Assembly: GCA_011375465.1 (NCBI GenBank)
Contig: DRZV01000001.1
Coordinates: forward strand, 1-10,246
Source of the DNA: Neomoorella mulderi
Lineage (GTDB): Bacteria; Bacillota; DSM-521; Neomoorellales; Neomoorellaceae
Reading direction: 5' to 3'
DNA length: 10,246 nucleotides
Shown: in pieces, positions 6,050 to 10,246 of the stretch
How positions within the stretch are numbered: the stretch's first letter is position 1
Layout: each line of letters begins with the position of its first letter
The notes under the pieces: model-generated
Databases searched by the model: none
Told to the model about the DNA's origin: nothing
The model's input: only the letters and a program-made list of their open reading frames with translations
Program-made: the position numbers and the translations under genes

Positions 6050-6687
6050 CCAGCATACCCCCTTAGTTTTTTCTCTGCCCTTTCCACCGCAGCTTTAAAC
6101 TCCGCCATTTTGGCCTTATCCTTTTTCCCCCGGGTTTCCACCCCACTGGAGACGTCCACCCCGTAGGGCTGAACTTTTAAGATGGCTTCCTCCACGTTTT
6201 CCGGGGTCAGCCCTCCGGCCAGTATAATAGGCTTTCCCAGGTTTTTGGCCCCCAGGGCCAAGTCCCAGTTGAAGGTGCGCCCGCTACCTCCAGGGAGATG
6301 GGGGACAGAGGCGTCCAGAAGGAAACCCTGGGCCTCCTGGTAAAGGGGCAGGAGCTTCAGGTAACTTTCATCTTTCACCCTGAAGGCCTTTATCACCTTC
6401 CTGTCCACCCCCTCCAGGTGATCTGGAGGTTCTTCCCCGTGAAGCTGGACCGCTTCCAGGGGGCAAAAGGCCGCCACCTCCTTTACCCAACGGGGGGGCT
6501 CGTTGACAAAGACCCCCACCGTGAGCGCGAAGGGAGGCAGGCGCCTTATGATCTCCCTGGCCTCTTCAGGGGCCAGGTATCTCCTGCTGGAGGGATAGAA
6601 GACGAACCCGAGCACCTCTATGCCGAGGTCCAGGGCCATTTTGGCCTCTTCGTAGCTGGTGATCCCGCACACCTTTATTTTCACCAT
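6046..6687 (-). CDS. trpF: phosphoribosylanthranilate isomerase
   Basis: It performs the Amadori rearrangement of N-(5-phosphoribosyl)anthranilate to CdRP, the fourth step of the tryptophan branch. The 213-residue TIM barrel begins VKIKVCGIT, with the general base C7. QLHG (81-84) follows, then the general acid D125 in FLLDASVPH, and the phosphate-binding segments LAGGLTPENV (156-165) and DVSSGVE (178-184). It is a separate protein, not fused to TrpC as in enterics. The ATG at 6687 follows the trpC stop by 3 nt and has GGAGG 8 nt upstream. The C-terminal tail is Lys/Arg-rich, and I see nothing abnormal. Confidence 0.96.
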   Translation of the reverse strand: MVKIKVCGITSYEEAKMALDLGIEVLGFVFYPSSRRYLAPEEAREIIRRLPPFALTVGVFVNEPPRWVKEVAAFCPLEAVQLHGEEPPDHLEGVDRKVIKAFRVKDESYLKLLPLYQEAQGFLLDASVPHLPGGSGRTFNWDLALGAKNLGKPIILAGGLTPENVEEAILKVQPYGVDVSSGVETRGKKDKAKMAEFKAAVERAEKKLRGYAG

Positions 6688-6690
6688 GGA

Positions 6691-7476
6691 TCATCCCTCC
6701 AGGAGCCGCAGTTCTTTGATTTTAGCCTCCACGTCTTCGGCCTCCATAAGGGCTTCGCCCACCAAGATGGCGTCCACCCCGGCCTTTTTTACCAGAAGGG
6801 CGTCTTCCCTTTTCTTTATACCGCTGGCGCTCACCACCACCCGGTCAGGAGGTATAAGCCTTTTCAAGCGCAGGGTGGTGTTTAAATCCACGGTGAAAGT
6901 GGCCAGGTCCCGGTTGTTTATCCCTATCAAAACCGCCCCCAGGGAGAGGGCCCTCTCCACCTCTTCTTCTCGATGGACTTCCACCAGGGCTTCCAAATCC
7001 AGACGGCGGGCCAGGGCCAGAAATTCCTTCATCTCCTCTTCCTCCAGCAGGCGGGCTATCAGGAGAAAGGCGTCGGCGCCATAGGCCCTGGCTTCAAAAA
7101 TCTGGTAAGGATCCAGGATGAAGTCTTTCCTTAACAGGGGAAGGCGGGTGACCTGCCGCGCCTCTTTTAAATATTCTAATTTACCCTGGAAAAAGGCCTC
7201 GTCGGTGAGGACAGAGAGGCCCTGGGCCCCCGCCTTCTCATAGAGGAGCGCCCTCTCCCTCACCCTTCCCTCCAGCGGCCTTATCAACCCCCGGGAGGGG
7301 GAAGCGGCCTTGAGCTCCGCCAAGAGGTTCAGCTCCCCCTCCCGGCTTTTCAGGGCCCGGCTCAAAACCCGGGGCAGGGGCTGACGGCGGGCTTCCTTTT
7401 CTAAGGCGGCCAGGGGCACCTCCTGGCGGCGTCGAGAAATTTCCAAGCGTTTTTGGGCTAAGATCTTTTCTAGCAT
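6691..7476 (-). CDS. trpC: indole-3-glycerol-phosphate synthase
   Basis: It cyclises and decarboxylates CdRP to indole-3-glycerol phosphate. The 261-residue protein carries the family residues in order: E54 and K56 in AELKAASPSRG (53-63), K117 in LRKDF (115-119), E166 in LVEVH (164-168), N187 in IGINNRDL (184-191), and S218 near the C-terminal phosphate site. Where the usual motif is ESGI this protein reads ASGI (217-220), so a normally conserved Glu is Ala. The rest of the active site is intact. The ATG at 7476 overlaps the trpD stop by 7 bp, with GAGGAGG 5 nt upstream. I take it to be functional. Confidence 0.96.
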   Translation of the reverse strand: MLEKILAQKRLEISRRRQEVPLAALEKEARRQPLPRVLSRALKSREGELNLLAELKAASPSRGLIRPLEGRVRERALLYEKAGAQGLSVLTDEAFFQGKLEYLKEARQVTRLPLLRKDFILDPYQIFEARAYGADAFLLIARLLEEEEMKEFLALARRLDLEALVEVHREEEVERALSLGAVLIGINNRDLATFTVDLNTTLRLKRLIPPDRVVVSASGIKKREDALLVKKAGVDAILVGEALMEAEDVEAKIKELRLLEG

Positions 7477-8495
7477 GGGGTCCTCCTCGCCTGGCTGAAT
7501 TCTACCAACTGCTGCAGTTTATTTAAAGCTGCTCCTGAATCCAAGCTATAACGGGCCTTCTCCAATGCCTCGTTCAAGGAAGCGGCCGCCCCGGCGGCCA
7601 GCAGGGCGAAGGCGGCATTCAAGAGCACTATATCCCTTTTGGGCCCCCCCTCCCCCTGGAGGAGAGCAAGGGCAATGCGGGCGTTCTCCTCTGCCGTCCC
7701 CCCCACCAGATCTTCCAGACGAGCCCGGGGAAGCCCCACCTCTTCGGGGTAAAAGGTGTAGCTGCTTATCTGACCCTGGTCCAGCAGGGTGATCCGGGTA
7801 GGGGCTGTGGTGGTGACCTCGTCTAACCCGTCCAGCCCGTGAACCACAAAGGCCCGACGGCATCCCAAACGGGCCAGGACCCCAGCCATCTTTTCGGTAA
7901 GGTCCTGGCGGTAAACCCCCACCAGCTGGCAGGGGGCCCCAGCAGGGTTGGCCAGGGGGCCCAGGATGTTGAACACAGTGCGAAAGCCTATCTCCTTCCG
8001 CGGGCCGGCTGCATGCTTCATGGCCTGATGATAGATGGGGGCGAAGAGAAAGGTTATGCCCAGCTCGTTCAGGCAGCGGGCCGCCTCCTGGGGAGAGAGG
8101 TCTACTTTCACGCCCAGGGCTTCCAGCACATCGGCGCTGCCGCAGCGGCTGGAGACGGAGCGGTTGCCGTGTTTGGCCACCGGCACTCCGGCCCCGGCCA
8201 CCACAAAGGCCGCTATGGTGGATATGTTGAAGGTATGACGGCCGTCCCCACCTGTACCGCAGGTGTCCACGAGGAGGGGGGGAACAGGGGCCAAAGCCAC
8301 GGCCCTCCGGCGCATGGCCCGGGCCAACCCGGTTATCTCCTCCACCGTCTCCCCTTTAAACCTCAAGGCGGTGAGAAAAGCGGCTATCTGGGCTGGGGTA
8401 GCCTCCCCCGCCATGATGATCTCCATGGCTTCCTGGGCTTCCCGTTCTTCCAGGTGCTCCCCTTCCACCAGGCGGCCTAAGAAGGGCTTCAGCAT
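7470..8495 (-). CDS. trpD: anthranilate phosphoribosyltransferase
   Basis: It transfers the phosphoribosyl group of PRPP to anthranilate, the second tryptophan-branch step. The 341 residues comprise the helical N-terminal domain and the glycosyltransferase alpha/beta domain. Motifs are DTCGTGGDGRHTFNIST (77-93, PRPP binding), KHGNRSVSS (108-116), GSADVLE (119-125), GFRTVFNILGPLANP (170-184, including R171 expected to contact anthranilate) and DGLDEV (222-227, metal-PRPP site). It is not fused to the TrpG amidotransferase as in E. coli. The ATG at 8495 lies 15 nt after the trpG stop with AGGAGG upstream. Confidence 0.97.
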   Translation of the reverse strand: MLKPFLGRLVEGEHLEEREAQEAMEIIMAGEATPAQIAAFLTALRFKGETVEEITGLARAMRRRAVALAPVPPLLVDTCGTGGDGRHTFNISTIAAFVVAGAGVPVAKHGNRSVSSRCGSADVLEALGVKVDLSPQEAARCLNELGITFLFAPIYHQAMKHAAGPRKEIGFRTVFNILGPLANPAGAPCQLVGVYRQDLTEKMAGVLARLGCRRAFVVHGLDGLDEVTTTAPTRITLLDQGQISSYTFYPEEVGLPRARLEDLVGGTAEENARIALALLQGEGGPKRDIVLLNAAFALLAAGAAASLNEALEKARYSLDSGAALNKLQQLVEFSQARRTPC

Positions 8496-8510
8496 GGTTT
8501 CCCCTCCTTT

Positions 8511-9080
8511 CTAACCGTATATTTCTAAAAAATTCTTCAGCAGGTCTTTCCCCACCGAGGTCAAGATGGATTCCGGATGGAACTGCACCCCTTCGATGGG
8601 ATACTCCCTGTGTCTCAGGCCCATGAGCTCTCCCTGTTCGCTGCGGGCACTTATCTCCAAGCAGGGGGGTAGGGTGGCCTCTTCCACTATGAGGGAATGA
8701 TAACGGGTGGCGGTGAAGGGGTTGGGCAGCCCCCTGTATATGGTACGCCCATCGTGGAATATGGAAGACGTCTTGCCGTGCATGAGCCGGGGAGCCCTCA
8801 CCACCTTCCCTCCGAAGGCCTGGGCTATGGCCTGATGGCCCAGGCACACCCCCAACATGGGTATTTTCCCGGCAAAGGCGGAAATGGCTGACAGGGTTAT
8901 GCCCGCCTCATTGGGGGTGTAAGGTCCAGGGGAGAAGACCAGGTAGCGGGGCTGAAGCTTTGCTATCTCCTCCAGGGTTATGGCATCATTCCTCCTGACC
9001 ACCACCTCTTCTCCCAATTCTAGAAAATACTGTACCAGATTATAAGTAAAGGACTCGTAATTATCGATCATAAGCAGCAT
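8511..9080 (-). CDS. trpG: anthranilate synthase glutamine amidotransferase component
   Basis: It hydrolyses glutamine and passes ammonia to TrpE for anthranilate formation. In organisms with one copy it may also serve PabB in folate synthesis. The 189-residue class I amidotransferase has the nucleophile C79 in GVCLGHQAIA (77-86) and H168 and E170 in VQFHPES (165-171), which complete the triad. MHGKTS (100-105) is also present. The oxyanion-side motif reads SPGPYTPNEAG (50-60), with Tyr54 where Gly or Cys is usual. The ATG at 9080 overlaps the end of trpE by 20 bp and has GGGAGG about 6 nt upstream, so the two subunits are probably coupled. A second ATG at 9071 would lose three conserved residues. 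Confidence 0.96.
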   Translation of the reverse strand: MLLMIDNYESFTYNLVQYFLELGEEVVVRRNDAITLEEIAKLQPRYLVFSPGPYTPNEAGITLSAISAFAGKIPMLGVCLGHQAIAQAFGGKVVRAPRLMHGKTSSIFHDGRTIYRGLPNPFTATRYHSLIVEEATLPPCLEISARSEQGELMGLRHREYPIEGVQFHPESILTSVGKDLLKNFLEIYG

Positions 9081-10246
9081 GATCTTCCTCCCTTCCCGTT
9101 AAGACCTGGAGCAGGGCCTGGGCTTTGTTTAAGGTCTCCTGGTATTCCCCTCCGGGAGAGGAATCGGCCACAATCCCCGCCCCTGCCTGGACAACAGCCC
9201 TGCCTCTATGGAATATAATGGTACGGATGGTGATGCAGGTATCCAGGTTGCCGTTCAAGCTCAAGTAGCCCACCGCTCCTCCATAAGGACCCCTGGCTAC
9301 CGGTTCCAGCTCCGCTATTATCTCCATGGCCTTTATCTTGGGAGCCCCTGTGACCGTGCCTGCAGGAAAACAGGCCCACAGGGCGTCCAGGGGTTCCTTA
9401 CCGGGAGCCAGGGTGGCCTTCAGGGTGGAAACCAGATGCATAACATGGGAGTAAAGCTCCACCTCCATCTGGCGGGAAATCCTCAAGGTGCCCGGGGCCG
9501 CCACTTTACCCACGTCGTTACGGGCCAGGTCCAGGAGCATGAGGTGCTCCAAGCGGTCCTTTTCGCTGGACACCAGCTCCTCCCTTAGCCTCCTCTCCTC
9601 CTCCCTGGTTCTGCCCCTGGGCCTGGTACCGGCAATGGGGTTATACTGGATCTCCCTGTCCTCCACCCTCACCAGCATTTCCGGGGAAGAGCCCACCAGC
9701 TGCACTTCGGGAAAATGCAGGTAGAACATGTAAGGGGAAGGATTCAGGCTCCTCAGCCTCCTGTAAACGCTGAAGGGGTTTCCCTGAAAGGGCAGGGTGA
9801 AGCGCTGGGCCAGGACTATCTGCAGCACGTTCTCCTCCTGGATATACTCTTTGGCCCTCCGGACCTTGGAGAGGAACTCTTCCGGGGACATATCGGTCTG
9901 CAGGGGGCCGCAGGTGAATCCCCCGTCCCGGTTGCTGTCCAGCGGGGCTTGTAGGGCTTCCATTAGGGATCTTATTCTATCCACAGCCTCCCGGTAGCCC
10001 TTTAAACCCTCGGAGGAAGGCGCCAAACAGCCCACCAGGAGCTTTCGCAGGAGGTGATCGTAGACCAGGAAAATCCTGGGTAGGATCATGTAGATCTCGG
10101 GCAGGTCCCAATCGTCCTCGGACGGCGGGGGTATATTTTCCAGGTAATGCACCAGATCGTAGGCCAGGTAGCCCACCAGGCCGCCACAGAACCTAGGCCC
10201 CACCTTTAAGGGCAGCGTGAGGTCTTGAACTAGATGTTTTAGGGCC
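9061..10246 (-). CDS. trpE: anthranilate synthase component I, N-terminus cut by window edge
   Basis: It converts chorismate to anthranilate using ammonia from TrpG. 394 residues are visible and the frame is open to the right edge; roughly the first 100 residues, including the usual tryptophan-binding LLES motif, are missing. A GTG at 10203 is internal, since conserved sequence continues upstream and runs into FCGGLVGYLAYD. The chorismate-binding domain shows IAGTRPRG (counting the first visible residue as 1, 204-211), LDLARNDVGKV, FPAGTVTGAPKIKAMEII and GGAVGYLSLNGNLD. The Ala in PIAGT, where PabB has Lys, marks it as TrpE rather than aminodeoxychorismate synthase. Its stop lies 20 bp inside trpG. 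The operon promoter and any leader or T-box lie outside the window. Confidence 0.96.
   Translation of the reverse strand, partial: ALKHLVQDLTLPLKVGPRFCGGLVGYLAYDLVHYLENIPPPSEDDWDLPEIYMILPRIFLVYDHLLRKLLVGCLAPSSEGLKGYREAVDRIRSLMEALQAPLDSNRDGGFTCGPLQTDMSPEEFLSKVRRAKEYIQEENVLQIVLAQRFTLPFQGNPFSVYRRLRSLNPSPYMFYLHFPEVQLVGSSPEMLVRVEDREIQYNPIAGTRPRGRTREEERRLREELVSSEKDRLEHLMLLDLARNDVGKVAAPGTLRISRQMEVELYSHVMHLVSTLKATLAPGKEPLDALWACFPAGTVTGAPKIKAMEIIAELEPVARGPYGGAVGYLSLNGNLDTCITIRTIIFHRGRAVVQAGAGIVADSSPGGEYQETLNKAQALLQVLTGREEDHAAYDR

Noticed and set aside
7839..8480. Plus-strand ORF (213 codons) opposite trpD
   Set aside because: It is a shadow of trpD with no start context and no family resemblance.
10201..10203. 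GTG at 10203 as the true start of trpE
   Set aside because: The frame stays open to the window edge with TrpE-like sequence upstream, and the anthranilate synthase N-terminal region would otherwise be missing.
1..10246. CRISPR arrays, tRNA or rRNA genes, insertion sequences
   Set aside because: I found no direct-repeat/spacer pattern, no tRNA-like sequence, and no transposase or terminal inverted repeats. The only tandem repeat is the coding one at 398-733.

Overview
The window is almost entirely an aromatic amino acid biosynthesis cluster, with every convincing gene on the minus strand. Read in the direction of transcription (right to left), it holds trpE (5' part cut off by the right edge), trpG, trpD, trpC, trpF, trpB and trpA. 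A 160-bp gap with its own promoter and leader follows, then aroF (type I-beta DAHP synthase), pheA (prephenate dehydratase) and tyrA (prephenate dehydrogenase with an ACT domain). The trp genes overlap or abut (from 20 bp of overlap to a 15-bp gap), and aroF-pheA-tyrA are packed as tightly, so there are probably two translationally coupled transcription units or one supra-operon with an internal promoter. A good rho-independent terminator follows tyrA.

Together the genes make DAHP, the first shikimate pathway intermediate (AroF), convert chorismate to tryptophan (TrpE/G, D, C, F, B/A), and take prephenate to phenylpyruvate (PheA) or 4-hydroxyphenylpyruvate (TyrA). Chorismate mutase, which links chorismate to prephenate, is not encoded here, neither as a separate gene nor as a fusion to AroF, PheA or TyrA.

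Left of the terminator is a more accessory-looking end. It contains a small gene of exact 28-residue repeats (W-x6-H-R-x2-G-P-A) whose last repeat is cut off by an in-frame TAG. Beyond it is the start of an MNT-type minimal nucleotidyltransferase that runs off the left edge.

The organism is probably a GC-rich, Firmicutes-like bacterium. The genes have strong AGGAGG-type Shine-Dalgarno sites, the one clear promoter looks like a sigma-A promoter (TTGCCA-17-TATAGT with an extended -10), and AGG (Arg) and ATA (Ile) codons are frequent, as in many thermophilic clostridia. That assignment is inference; nothing in the window fixes the genus.

The core genes look ordinary and intact. The points that deserve attention are the interrupted repeat gene, the aroF leader (promoter, 34-codon ORF and hairpin ending at the aroF ribosome binding site), and a few non-consensus residues in otherwise conserved motifs.
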